Origin: JAHEAO01 sp041633555
GTDB lineage: Bacteria; Pseudomonadota; Alphaproteobacteria; Rhodobacterales; Rhodobacteraceae
Assembly (NCBI GenBank): GCA_041633555.1
Contig: JBFKFZ010000010.1
Span: 1-64,000 of the forward strand
Direction: 5' to 3'
Length of the DNA stretch: 64,000 bases
The notes under the pieces were generated by a model. That model saw nothing but the letters and a program-made list of their open reading frames with translations. It did not search any database and had not been told where the DNA came from. Shown piece after piece: positions 41,916-49,813 of this stretch (its first letter is position 1; the number at the start of each line of letters is the position of its first letter). The translations under genes and the position numbers were made by a program.

Positions 41916-42488
41916 TCAGAATGTGTTCACGCCGTTTTCGGTGACGATTGCATCGAGCTGGGCATCCGTCGCTTCTACGGGTAAGCAATCCGCTTGCTGG
42001 GCCGCATAGGCAAAGCCGACGGCCAGAACGGGATGTCGGCTGCGCAGCAAGCCCAGCGTCCGGTCATAGAACCCGCCGCCATAGCCGAGCCGGTGCCCGG
42101 ACGCATCGTAAGCCAGCAGCGGTAGCACCACCACCTCGGGATCGACAGGCTCGCCGATGACGGGAACCCGGGCGCCGAAGGGTCCCGGAATCATCTCGAT
42201 GTCCGGTTTCCAGCGGTGAAACTCAAGCGGCAAACCTTCCCCCAACACGATCGGCACACCAACCGGGCCAAAAGACGTCATGCCTGCCATCGCGAATAGC
42301 GGGTCAATCTCGGTCCGGATCGGCATGTAACCAGAGATCGGCCGCCCACGATGCGGTGTAAGGTAATCCAGCAGACGTTCCGCCCCTGTCCGGCTTGCAT
42401 GGGCGGAATGAGCGGCTGCCCGGCGCGCGAAGGCGGCCCTGCGTGCGACGGACTTTCGGGCCGCGATCTCGCTCGGTGCGCTGGTCAA
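41916..42488 (-). CDS. 5-formyltetrahydrofolate cyclo-ligase
   Basis: The 190-residue enzyme converts 5-formyl-THF to 5,10-methenyl-THF with ATP. The family motifs are visible: ISGYMPIRTEIDPLF, the PFGARVPVIGEPVDPEVVVLPLLAYD segment (split here) and the LGYGGGFYDRTLGLL glycine loop that binds phosphate. Its start overlaps the mgtE stop by four bases (ATGA). In some proteobacteria this gene adjoins the 6S RNA gene; I saw no such RNA here, since mgtE abuts directly. Confidence 0.9.
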   Translation of the reverse strand: MTSAPSEIAARKSVARRAAFARRAAAHSAHASRTGAERLLDYLTPHRGRPISGYMPIRTEIDPLFAMAGMTSFGPVGVPIVLGEGLPLEFHRWKPDIEMIPGPFGARVPVIGEPVDPEVVVLPLLAYDASGHRLGYGGGFYDRTLGLLRSRHPVLAVGFAYAAQQADCLPVEATDAQLDAIVTENGVNTF

Positions 42489-43867
42489 ATCAGGACCATC
42501 GCGGCAAGGCCGAGAAAGGCGAAAAATCCAACAACGTCAGTGACCGTGGTCACGAAGGCGCCCGAGGCCAGCGCCGGATCAATGCCGACGCGTTCCAGAA
42601 GAACCGGCACGCCGATCCCCGCCAGCCCTGCCACCACGAGGTTGATCACCATCGCCGCGGCGATCACGACGCCCAGCAGCGGCGAACCGAACCATGCCGC
42701 ACTGACGACCCCCATGACGACCGCGAAAATCAGGCCATTTACCAGCCCGACCATCAATTCGCGGCGGATGACGCGCCAGACGTTCGACCCGGTCAGGTCA
42801 CGGGTGGCGATGGCGCGCACCGCCACCGTCAGCGATTGGGTACCCGCATTGCCCCCCATCGAAGCCACGATCGGCATCAGCACGGCCAGCGAGACCAGCG
42901 CCGCGATGGTGCTTTCGAATTGTGCGATCACGACCGATGCCAAGATCGCCGTGACGAGGTTGACCGCCAGCCATGGCAGCCGCTGCTTGGTCGTGTCGAT
43001 GACCTTGTCCGACAGGCTGCCCTCGCCAACACCCGCGAGGCGCAGGATGTCCTCCTCGTGCTCCTCGTCGAGCACGGCCATGGCGTCGTCGATAGTAATG
43101 ACGCCGACAAGCCGCCCTGTATTGTCGATCACCGGCGCCGAGATCAGGTGATACTGGTTGAATGCATAGGCGACGTCGCCCTCGTCCTCGTCGACGTCGA
43201 AGGTGCGGAAGCTGTCCTCGGCAATCTCCGTCAGTTTCACGTCACGGCGCGACGACAGCATCCGGCCAAGCGTGACATAGCCGACAGGCTCGAGCCGCGG
43301 ATTGACCAGCACCATGTGATAAAACTGCTCTGGCAGATCCTTCGACTGTCTAACGTAATCAATCGCCTCTCCGACCGTCCAATGCTCCGGCCCCATGACG
43401 ACCTCGCGCTGCATGAGGCGCCCGGCGGAATATTCTGGATAGGACAGTGCCCGCTCGACTGCAAACCTGTCGGTATCCTCGAGCGCCCCCAGAATCGCCG
43501 CCTGGCCGGTCTGATCGAGGTCTTCCAGCAGATCGACTACGTCATCCGATTCCAGATCGCGAACGGCACCTGCAAGAACCTCTGGCCGCAGATAGGTTAT
43601 GACCTCGTCGCGGATGCTCTCATCGAGTTCCGACAGGATGCCACCGTCGAATTCCTGGCCGTAAAGCTGTACCAGTTCGCGCCGCTCATCTTCGCTGACC
43701 TGTTCGAGAAGATCTGCTATGTCGGCCGGGTGCAGCGGCTCCATCAACTCGGTGAGCAGCGCTGCATCCTGGGCCTCGACCGCCTCTCGGATGGCCGCCA
43801 CTTCGCGAAGGTCAAGGATATAGGCATCCTCTTCGCGGTCGCGGTCGATTTCAGACTCTTCGCTCAT
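42485..43867 (-). CDS. mgtE: Magnesium transporter MgtE
   Basis: The 460-residue channel has the N domain (about 30-140, HPADIADLLEQVSEDERREL), two CBS domains (about 145-265, with GYVTLGRML and DNTGRLVGVITIDDAMAVL) and five transmembrane helices with VLMPIVASMGGNAGTQSLTVAVRAIA, the pore region. The CBS domains close the channel when Mg2+ is high. The ATG at 43867 follows GAGGGGCAG. Short upstream ORFs created by a tandem repeat overlap this start, which suggests translational control. It heads a minus-strand operon of up to six genes, including folate, phosphoesterase and permease genes. Confidence 0.94.
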   Translation of the reverse strand: MSEESEIDRDREEDAYILDLREVAAIREAVEAQDAALLTELMEPLHPADIADLLEQVSEDERRELVQLYGQEFDGGILSELDESIRDEVITYLRPEVLAGAVRDLESDDVVDLLEDLDQTGQAAILGALEDTDRFAVERALSYPEYSAGRLMQREVVMGPEHWTVGEAIDYVRQSKDLPEQFYHMVLVNPRLEPVGYVTLGRMLSSRRDVKLTEIAEDSFRTFDVDEDEGDVAYAFNQYHLISAPVIDNTGRLVGVITIDDAMAVLDEEHEEDILRLAGVGEGSLSDKVIDTTKQRLPWLAVNLVTAILASVVIAQFESTIAALVSLAVLMPIVASMGGNAGTQSLTVAVRAIATRDLTGSNVWRVIRRELMVGLVNGLIFAVVMGVVSAAWFGSPLLGVVIAAAMVINLVVAGLAGIGVPVLLERVGIDPALASGAFVTTVTDVVGFFAFLGLAAMVLI

Positions 43868-43908
43868 CGCCTGCCCCTCGGTGTTTTGCCCACATGTTTT
43901 GCCCACAT
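43864..43908 (-). promoter_or_regulatory. Upstream ORF of 14 codons overlapping the mgtE start
   Basis: An ATG at 43908 opens MWAKHVGKTPRGRR and its TGA stop overlaps the mgtE ATG (ATGA). A second ATG at 43895, in another frame, opens MWAKHRGAGDERRV and runs 13 bases past the mgtE ATG. Both ATGs come from the two copies of a 13-bp repeat. Neither has a strong ribosome binding site of its own that I can see. Translation of these leaders could tune mgtE translation; this is inferred, not shown. Confidence 0.4.
43882..43907. repeat. Perfect tandem 13-bp direct repeat in the mgtE leader
   Basis: TGTTTTGCCCACA occurs twice head to tail with no spacer, at 43882-43894 and 43895-43907. It could be a protein-binding repeat or a recent slippage duplication, and it creates the two short upstream ORFs before mgtE. 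Confidence 0.85.
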
Positions 43909-44001
43909 TATGCAAAAGACCTTTCGGAAAACAGTGGGGAATGGCCGATTTACCCAAGCCGATACGGCGTCTAGTATTCCGTGGCGGGACAGGGGGAACG
44001 C

Positions 44002-45294
44002 ATGCCGAAACCGTCGTTATTGCTGGGCCAGACGTTGGCATTCACAGGTGATCCGTTTACCTTACCAATCGAGGAAGCCGTGCGGCACGAACGCCGCGGC
44101 GGGGTCCTGATCGCAGAGGGCCGCATCGTTCAGGTCGGTGCGGCCGACACGCTACGGGCAGATCATCCGGAGGCCGAGGTGACCGACTACGGCAAAGGCC
44201 TGGTCACGGCCGGTTTCGTCGATGCACATGCCCATTATCCGCAGACCGCCATCATTGCCAGTTGGGGCAAGCGGCTCATCGACTGGCTGAACAGCTACAC
44301 CTTCCCCGAAGAGATGCGGTTTGGCGATCCTGACTATGCCGCACAGGCGGCCCGGCTCTATTTCGACCTGACACTTGCCAATGGCACGACAACCGCCGTC
44401 AGCTACTGCACGATTCACCCCGAAAGCGCCGAGGCGTTCTTTGCCGAAGCACAGCGGCGCGGGGTTCGGGCAGTTGCGGGCAAGACCTGCATGGACCGCA
44501 ACGCACCCGAGGGGCTGCGGGACACACCGCAGGCGGCATACGACCAGTCAAAGGCGCTCTTGCAGAAATGGCACGGGGTCGACCGACTCTCTTATGCAGT
44601 TACACCGCGTTTCTCGCCGACATCGACGCCCGAGCAGCTTTCCGCGCTTGGTGCGCTCTGGGGTGAGCATCCCGACTGCCTGATGCAGACGCACCTGTCC
44701 GAACAGACCGACGAGGTTGCCTGGGTGGCGGACCTATACCCAGAGGCGCGCGATTATCTCGACACCTACGAGCAACACGGCCTGCTCGGCGCCGGCGGCC
44801 TTTACGGCCACGCGATCTACCTGACCGACCGGGAGAAAGACCGGCTGAGGGAGGTCGATGCCTCGCTCATTCATTGCCCGACCTCGAACACCTTCATCGG
44901 GTCAGGCCTTTTCGACATGGCCGGGCTGAAGGCCGCGGGCCAGCGCGTCGGGCTGGCGACGGATACCGGCGGCGGCTCTTCCTTCTCGATGCTGAGAACG
45001 ATGGCTGCGGCCTATGAGATCGGGCAATTGCGCGGAACGCCGCTACATGCAGCGCAACTTTACTGGCTGGCGACCGCAGGCTCGGCGCGGTCAATCCGGA
45101 TGGAGAACAGGATCGGCAATCTCGCGGAGGGGCTTGAGGCCGATCTGATCGTCCTCGACCTGGCCTCGACCCCGGCGATCAGCCAGCGATCCGCTCGCGC
45201 CGAGAACCTCTGGGAAGCGCTGTTTCCGACAATCATGATGGGCGACGACCGCGCAATCCGCTCGGTCTGGGTGGGTGGCCGGCCGGTGTCCTAG
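44002..45294 (+). CDS. guaD: Guanine deaminase
   Basis: The 430-residue zinc amidohydrolase turns guanine to xanthine. Metal ligands lie in VDAHAHYPQ (near 75), MQTHLSEQTDEVAW (His near 232), GLYGHAIYLTD, and ATDTGGGSSFSML (Asp near 321), and the CMDRNAPEGLRDTP segment is typical of guanine deaminases. The ATG at 44002 follows AGGGGGAACGC; the GTG at 43981 is also in frame but unsupported. It converges with the CAP-domain gene, their stop codons overlapping by four bases. A related deaminase gene (8-oxoguanine) lies 0.5 kb further on. Confidence 0.92.
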   Translation: MPKPSLLLGQTLAFTGDPFTLPIEEAVRHERRGGVLIAEGRIVQVGAADTLRADHPEAEVTDYGKGLVTAGFVDAHAHYPQTAIIASWGKRLIDWLNSYTFPEEMRFGDPDYAAQAARLYFDLTLANGTTTAVSYCTIHPESAEAFFAEAQRRGVRAVAGKTCMDRNAPEGLRDTPQAAYDQSKALLQKWHGVDRLSYAVTPRFSPTSTPEQLSALGALWGEHPDCLMQTHLSEQTDEVAWVADLYPEARDYLDTYEQHGLLGAGGLYGHAIYLTDREKDRLREVDASLIHCPTSNTFIGSGLFDMAGLKAAGQRVGLATDTGGGSSFSMLRTMAAAYEIGQLRGTPLHAAQLYWLATAGSARSIRMENRIGNLAEGLEADLIVLDLASTPAISQRSARAENLWEALFPTIMMGDDRAIRSVWVGGRPVS

Positions 45295-45773
45295 CAGCCG
45301 GGCCGGGCCATCACAAGCACCCAATAGTCGCCCGCTGCCCGCGCAATCCCGAACTCGGTCACGTTTGGGTTCAGCATGTTTCGGCGGTGACCCGGCGAGT
45401 CCATCCAGGCCAGGATGACCGTGTCAAGGTTCCTGCGCCCGTAGGAAAGGTTCTCGTTGACCAGACAATAGCCGTAGCCCTTCCGCTCGACGCGGCGACC
45501 CACCGAACTGCCGTCGCTGCCCTTGTGCGAAAAGAAGGCGCGTGCGGACATGTCCCGGGCATGGCCTGCCGCCGCCGATGTTAGTCTGGGCGATTGTATG
45601 ACGCGTCCGAGTCCCCTCCGCGCCCGGAGATTGTTCAGCAATGTTCGCGCGCCCCCCGTCTCTGCGGTCCGGGTCGTGGCGGGAGCGTCCGGACGGTTGA
45701 CCGGAGTTGCGACCGGTTCACAGGCGGGAAGCGCCATCAGGCAGACAAGGGCCAGGATCTTGGATCGCAGCAC
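45291..45773 (-). CDS. CAP-domain lipoprotein
   Basis: The 160-residue product has a lipoprotein signal (LMALPAC, Cys18) and one CAP/SCP-PR1 domain, seen in LLNNLRARRGLGRV, AAAGHARDMSARAFFSHKGSDG, the NENLSYG motif and SPGHRRNMLNPNVTEFGIA. The conserved His and Glu of the CAP cavity are present. Bacterial CAP proteins act outside the cytoplasm, with poorly known functions. It lies downstream of the 8-oxoguanine deaminase gene (17 bases) and overlaps the convergent guaD end by four bases. Confidence 0.85.
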   Translation of the reverse strand: MLRSKILALVCLMALPACEPVATPVNRPDAPATTRTAETGGARTLLNNLRARRGLGRVIQSPRLTSAAAGHARDMSARAFFSHKGSDGSSVGRRVERKGYGYCLVNENLSYGRRNLDTVILAWMDSPGHRRNMLNPNVTEFGIARAAGDYWVLVMARPGC

Positions 45774-45789
45774 GGCATTTCCTCTCTGT

Positions 45790-47128
45790 TCAGGTCATGA
45801 GCCGCCGGGCGAGCCGGTTCTGGGTTTCGATCACATGCGGCAGATCGATCGTCACAATGTGACCATCGCGCACCACCTGACGGCCCTCGACAAAGAGATC
45901 CCGCACCTGGGTCGGGCCCGCCAGCAGTAGCGCGGCGCAATCCCAACTGCCCGCCGAAGCCACGCCCGAGACATCCCAGATCGCGATATCCGCACGCTTG
46001 CCGACCGCGATCTGCCCGCAATCCGAACGCCCCAGCACCTCGGCGCCGCCACGGGTGGCGATCTCCAGCGCCTCACGGTCGCTCATCTTATCGGCACCTC
46101 CGGCGACGCGCTGCAACATCATCGACTGGCGCGCCTCGGCCACCAGATTGCCGCTGTCGTTCGAAGCCGATCCATCGACCCCCAGCCCGACCTTTACCCC
46201 CTGGTCGCGCATCGCACGCACCGGCGCGATGCCTGAGCCGAGGCGGCAGTTGGAGCAGGGGCAATGCGCGACACCGGTGCGGGATCGGGCGAAAAGGTCG
46301 ATCTCGGCACCGTCCAGCTTGACGCAATGCGCATGCCAGACATCGTCGCCGGTCCAGCCTAGATCCTCGGCATACTGGCCCGGTCGGCAACCGAACCGGT
46401 CCATCGAATAGGCGACGTCCTCGTCATTCTCCGCCAGATGGGTATGCATCATTACACCCTTATCGCGCGCCAGCAGCGCCGCGTCACGCATCAGTTCGCG
46501 GCTGACCGAAAATGGCGAACAAGGCGCGACCCCGACCCGCAGCATCGCCCCTTCGGAGGCGTCGTGATGGGTGTCGATGACCCGGATACAGTCTTCGAGG
46601 ATGACCTTTTCCGGCTCGACCAACCCGTCCGGCGGCAATCCACCCTGGCTTTCACCAATCGACATCCCCCCCCCGCGTGGCGTGAAACCGCAGGCCGATC
46701 TCGCGCGCCGCATCGACCGTATCGTCCAACCGCGCACCGTTCGGGTAGAGGTAAAGGTGGTCGGAACTCAGCGAACAACCCGACAGCGCCAGTTCAGCCA
46801 ATCCTGCCAGCGCCGAAACCCGCATCTCCTCGGGACCGAAGCGGGACCAGATCGGGTAGAGCGTGCGGAGCCAGCCAAACAGAAGCGCATCCTGGCCGCC
46901 CGGCACCGCGCGGGTCAGCGTCTGGTAAAGATGGTGATGGGTGTTCACGAGGCCGGGGGTCACGGCGCAACCTCCAGCCTGCACCCGCTCGCCCGTTGTT
47001 TTCAGCCCCTGCCCTATCTCGGCAATCACGCCGTCCCGTAGCCGGATATCGGACAAGGTCAGTTCGCGCCGTTCGTCATCCATCGTCAGGACTATGTCGG
47101 CATTTGCTATCAGGGTTTCTTTCGTCAT
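45790..47128 (-). pseudogene. 8-oxoguanine deaminase gene interrupted by a +1 frameshift in a nine-G tract
   Basis: The 5' part (MTKETLIANADIVLTM to EIGLRFHATRGG) and the 3' part (MSIGESQGGLPPDGLVEPE to the end) lie in different frames that meet at a run of nine G on the coding strand (plus-strand C run at 46666-46674). With eight G the gene reads through as one 445-residue amidohydrolase. Metal-ligand motifs are intact: NTHHHLYQTLTRA, HTHLAENDEDVAYS, HAHCVKLDG and GLGVDGSASNDSGN, and the family resembles 8-oxoguanine deaminases/AtzB-like enzymes. The ATG at 47128 has AGGAG eight bases upstream. The tract could be a sequencing error, a phase-variable switch or a real mutation. Confidence 0.85.
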
Positions 47129-47258
47129 CGGCATCGCTCCTACACTTCGCTTCGGCCCCGTTCGGATGAAGTGTGCGAGATGGCCGACAGAATGAGGCGA
47201 AGGGCTCGGTATCCGGCTGTCAGGATAACGGCCGGGCGTCCAGCGCTGCAAGCGTCAG

Positions 47259-48077
47259 TTAGGTCTCGTTTGCCGGCGCCTGCGACAGAATCTCCAGCGC
47301 GGCGCGATGCAGGTCCGCACTGGCTGCCGCCAGAACCCGGCCGCCATCAAGCGCCGGTCGTCCCTTCCAGTCGGTGACGATGCCGCCAGCCGCCTGTATG
47401 ACCGCTATCGGGGCCTGAATGTCATAGGCCTGCAAGCCCGCCTCCACGACCAGATCGACGGTACCGGCGGCAAGCAGAGCATAGGCGTAGCAATCCATCC
47501 CGTACCGGGTCAGCCTGACAAGCCGCGACAGATCGCGAAAGGCGGTGCCCTCGACCGCTGTTCCAATCTCGGGAAAGGTCGTGAAGAGGATTGCGTCCGA
47601 TATCTTGGTTGCCGGTTTCACCGAGATCGGACGGGCCCGACCGCGATGAAGCAGTTCTGCGATCCCGAAGCCACCCACGAAGCGCTCATCGGTATAGGGC
47701 TGATCGATGAACCCAAGGATCGGACCGCTTTGATTGCGAACAGAGATCAGAGTGCCCCAGGTCGGCGTGCCACTTATGAAACCACGAGTGCCGTCGATCG
47801 GGTCCAGAACCCATGTCAGGCCACTTGTGCCCTCACTGGTGCCGAATTCCTCGCCGAGAATGCCATCTTCGGGTCGAAGCGCCTGCAGGATCGCCCGGAT
47901 TGCCTGTTCGGCTTCCCTGTCGGCACGGGTCACGGGATCGAAATGCCCCGCTGCTTTGCTCTCGGTGCTAAGCTCCGTTCCGCGGAAGTATCGAAGCGTC
48001 ACCTCACGCGCCGCGTCGGCGGCAGCATGAGCCGCTGCCAAAAGCGCCTCACGCTCCGATTGCAGTGGATAACTCAT
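47259..48077 (-). CDS. hisN: Histidinol-phosphatase (inositol monophosphatase fold)
   Basis: The 272-residue protein has the IMPase-family metal motifs ILGEEFGTSEG (Glu), WVLDPIDGTRGFISG (the DPIDGT core) and AYDIQAPIAVIQAAGGIVTDW near the C-terminus. In alphaproteobacteria without HisB-N this branch supplies histidinol-phosphate phosphatase (HisN), the penultimate step of histidine synthesis; inositol phosphate is a less likely substrate. It stands between the HTH regulator gene and the 8-oxoguanine deaminase gene on the minus strand. Cytoplasmic. Confidence 0.85.
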   Translation of the reverse strand: MSYPLQSEREALLAAAHAAADAAREVTLRYFRGTELSTESKAAGHFDPVTRADREAEQAIRAILQALRPEDGILGEEFGTSEGTSGLTWVLDPIDGTRGFISGTPTWGTLISVRNQSGPILGFIDQPYTDERFVGGFGIAELLHRGRARPISVKPATKISDAILFTTFPEIGTAVEGTAFRDLSRLVRLTRYGMDCYAYALLAAGTVDLVVEAGLQAYDIQAPIAVIQAAGGIVTDWKGRPALDGGRVLAAASADLHRAALEILSQAPANET

Positions 48078-48145
48078 GCGACGCCCCGCTCAGCCTGCAG
48101 CTATTGACCGGCATACCGGGACGGCAGCGGCGTGGCCAGTTTGTT

Positions 48146-48514
48146 TCAGGCGACGTCGGACAATACACGCGCCAGTTCAAAAAGGCGGCGGCGCTGGTTC
48201 TCCGGAATCGAGTAATAGGACCGCACGAGTTCAAGGGCTTCCTTGTCCGCCATGATATCCCCGGGGATCGTCGAGGATGTGCTGGCGGTTGCCTCGTCAT
48301 CAATGCCTTCAAAGAAGAAGCTGACCGGAACGTCGAGAGCCTCGGCGATATCCCACAAGCGGGACGCGCTGACCCGGTTCATGCCGGTTTCGTACTTTTG
48401 AATTTGCTGAAACTTGATTCCGACCTTTTCGGCCAATTGCTGCTGAGTCATCCCAACCATCCATCGGCGGTGACGAATTCTCTTACCGACGTGTACATCC
48501 ACTGGATGTTTCAT
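48146..48514 (-). CDS. Xre-family HTH regulator
   Basis: The 122-residue protein has one Xre/Cro-type helix-turn-helix (about residues 9-65, MVGMTQQQLAEKVGIKFQQIQKYETG) followed by a short acidic linker and a C-terminal helix (ENQRRRLFELARVLSDV). Very similar small regulators are common in alphaproteobacteria, but I cannot name the target. The ATG at 48514 follows AAGGAGTGCCCCA, an excellent ribosome binding site; the frame extends to 48565 without one. Repeats of GCCAAGT lie upstream at 48593 and 48603, and GCCAAAG at 48561, which may be its own operator. Confidence 0.88.
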   Translation of the reverse strand: MKHPVDVHVGKRIRHRRWMVGMTQQQLAEKVGIKFQQIQKYETGMNRVSASRLWDIAEALDVPVSFFFEGIDDEATASTSSTIPGDIMADKEALELVRSYYSIPENQRRRLFELARVLSDVA

Positions 48515-48838
48515 TGGGGCACTCCTTAATCGTTTAACGTGCATAGTATGTCGGCTTTTAGCCAAAGTTTCTCAACCTGTCTTTTTGGATAGGCCAAGTG
48601 TTGCCAAGTTGTGGACAATGCATTTCCCCACCTGTCAGTAATCCCTCGAAATCAGAACAAATCGTAGGTTCCGGACCCGCGCAGACCCGTTTCTGACCCT
48701 CGTCCGAGTTGCAATTTGCAAACGATTTTGCGCCGAATACGCCATGTCGCTGATTCTCTCTCTGGTTGAGTCGCCTGTGTTCGGCTGGATTCCCACCGGG
48801 GTCTTGGCTAGGACGGGCGGAATAAGCAAGAGGACATC
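48515..48838. promoter_or_regulatory. Divergent promoter region: GCCAAGT repeats and a TTTGCAAA site
   Basis: No gene is supported here. GCCAAGT occurs at 48593-48599 and 48603-48609, exactly ten bases apart, with GCCAAAG at 48561-48567; these are candidate sites for the Xre regulator. A perfect TTTGCAAA is at 48715-48722, preceded by GTTGCAA, 117 bases before the quinone oxidoreductase gene, like the sites at pccB and pccR. TTAATCGTTTAA lies at 48527-48538 near the Xre start. Confidence 0.55.
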
Positions 48839-49813
48839 ATGCGCGCCTTCCGTCTTTCATCTGAAAACTCGCACCCCAGTCTTGAAGAGATTGCAGTGCC
48901 CGATCCAAGTTGGGCCGAAGTGCGGCTGCGGATCGAGGCCTGTGGTCTGAATTTCGCCGACCTGTTGATGGTGAGCGGCTCCTATCAGGATACGCCCGAG
49001 CGGCCCTTCACGCTTGGCATGGAGGCGGCAGGTACCGTTGATGCGGTTGGCGACAGGGTCACCTCCTTGCGTCCGGGCGACCGGGTCGCCGTCTTTGCCG
49101 GCAGCGGCGGACTCGCCGAGTACGGGTGCTTTCCGGCAAACCGCTGCATCCGCATTCCTGACACCATGCCCTTTGCCGACGCCGCAGCATTTCCGATCGC
49201 CTATGGCACGAGCCATCTGGCTCTGCGTCATCGCGCCGGCTTGCAAGCCGGTGAAACGCTTCTGGTTCTGGGAGCCGCTGGCGGCGTGGGCCTGACCGCG
49301 GTGGAAATCGGCAAGAAGCTCGGGGCCAAAGTCATCGCGGTTGCGCGCGGCGCAGAGAAACTCGCCGCCGCCAAGGAAGCCGGTTCAGATCATCTGATCG
49401 ACAGCGAAATGCAGGACATCCGCGATGCCGTCAAGGCCGCGGGCGGTGCCGACGTGGTCTATGACCCCGTCGGCGGCGATCAGTTCACGGCGGCGCTGCG
49501 CGCCTGCAATCCATTGGCACGTTATCTGGTCATCGGCTTTGCCAGCGGCAAGGTGCCGGAACTGCCCGCCAATATTCTTCTGGTCAAGAACATCTCGGTC
49601 ATGGGCTTCTACTGGGGCGGCTACATGCGGTTCGCACCAGAGTTACTAGGCGAAAGCCTGGCCGAACTTCTGACCTGGTATTCGGAAGGCCAATTGCAAC
49701 CGCATGTCAGCCATGTCCTGCCGCTTGAGCGCGCACCCGAAGGGTTGGAACTGCTGCGAAAGCGTATCTCGACCGGCAAGGTAGTGATCACGCCACAGCC
49801 TGCGCCAGCTTGA
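48839..49813 (+). CDS. Zinc-free MDR-family NADPH:quinone oxidoreductase
   Basis: The 324-residue protein belongs to the medium-chain dehydrogenase/reductase superfamily, quinone-oxidoreductase branch. The substrate domain starts MRAFRLSSENSHPSLEE and has LNFADLLMVSGSYQ; the NADPH-binding loop is VLGAAGGVGLTAVEIGK (about 142-158). The zinc-binding cysteines of alcohol dehydrogenases are absent. It reduces quinones, or enoyl-CoA/enone substrates as some relatives do. A TTTGCAAA site lies upstream, so a link to propionate or acrylate metabolism is possible. Its 3' end overlaps the convergent LysR gene by 26 bases. Confidence 0.85.
   Translation: MRAFRLSSENSHPSLEEIAVPDPSWAEVRLRIEACGLNFADLLMVSGSYQDTPERPFTLGMEAAGTVDAVGDRVTSLRPGDRVAVFAGSGGLAEYGCFPANRCIRIPDTMPFADAAAFPIAYGTSHLALRHRAGLQAGETLLVLGAAGGVGLTAVEIGKKLGAKVIAVARGAEKLAAAKEAGSDHLIDSEMQDIRDAVKAAGGADVVYDPVGGDQFTAALRACNPLARYLVIGFASGKVPELPANILLVKNISVMGFYWGGYMRFAPELLGESLAELLTWYSEGQLQPHVSHVLPLERAPEGLELLRKRISTGKVVITPQPAPA

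Noticed and set aside
42395..44110. 571-codon plus-strand frame opposite the cyclo-ligase and mgtE genes
   Set aside because: Antisense shadow with low-complexity His/Arg/Asp composition.
48635..48829. 64-codon minus-strand frame upstream of the quinone oxidoreductase
   Set aside because: No ribosome binding site, no recognisable features, and it covers the likely promoter with the TTTGCAAA site.
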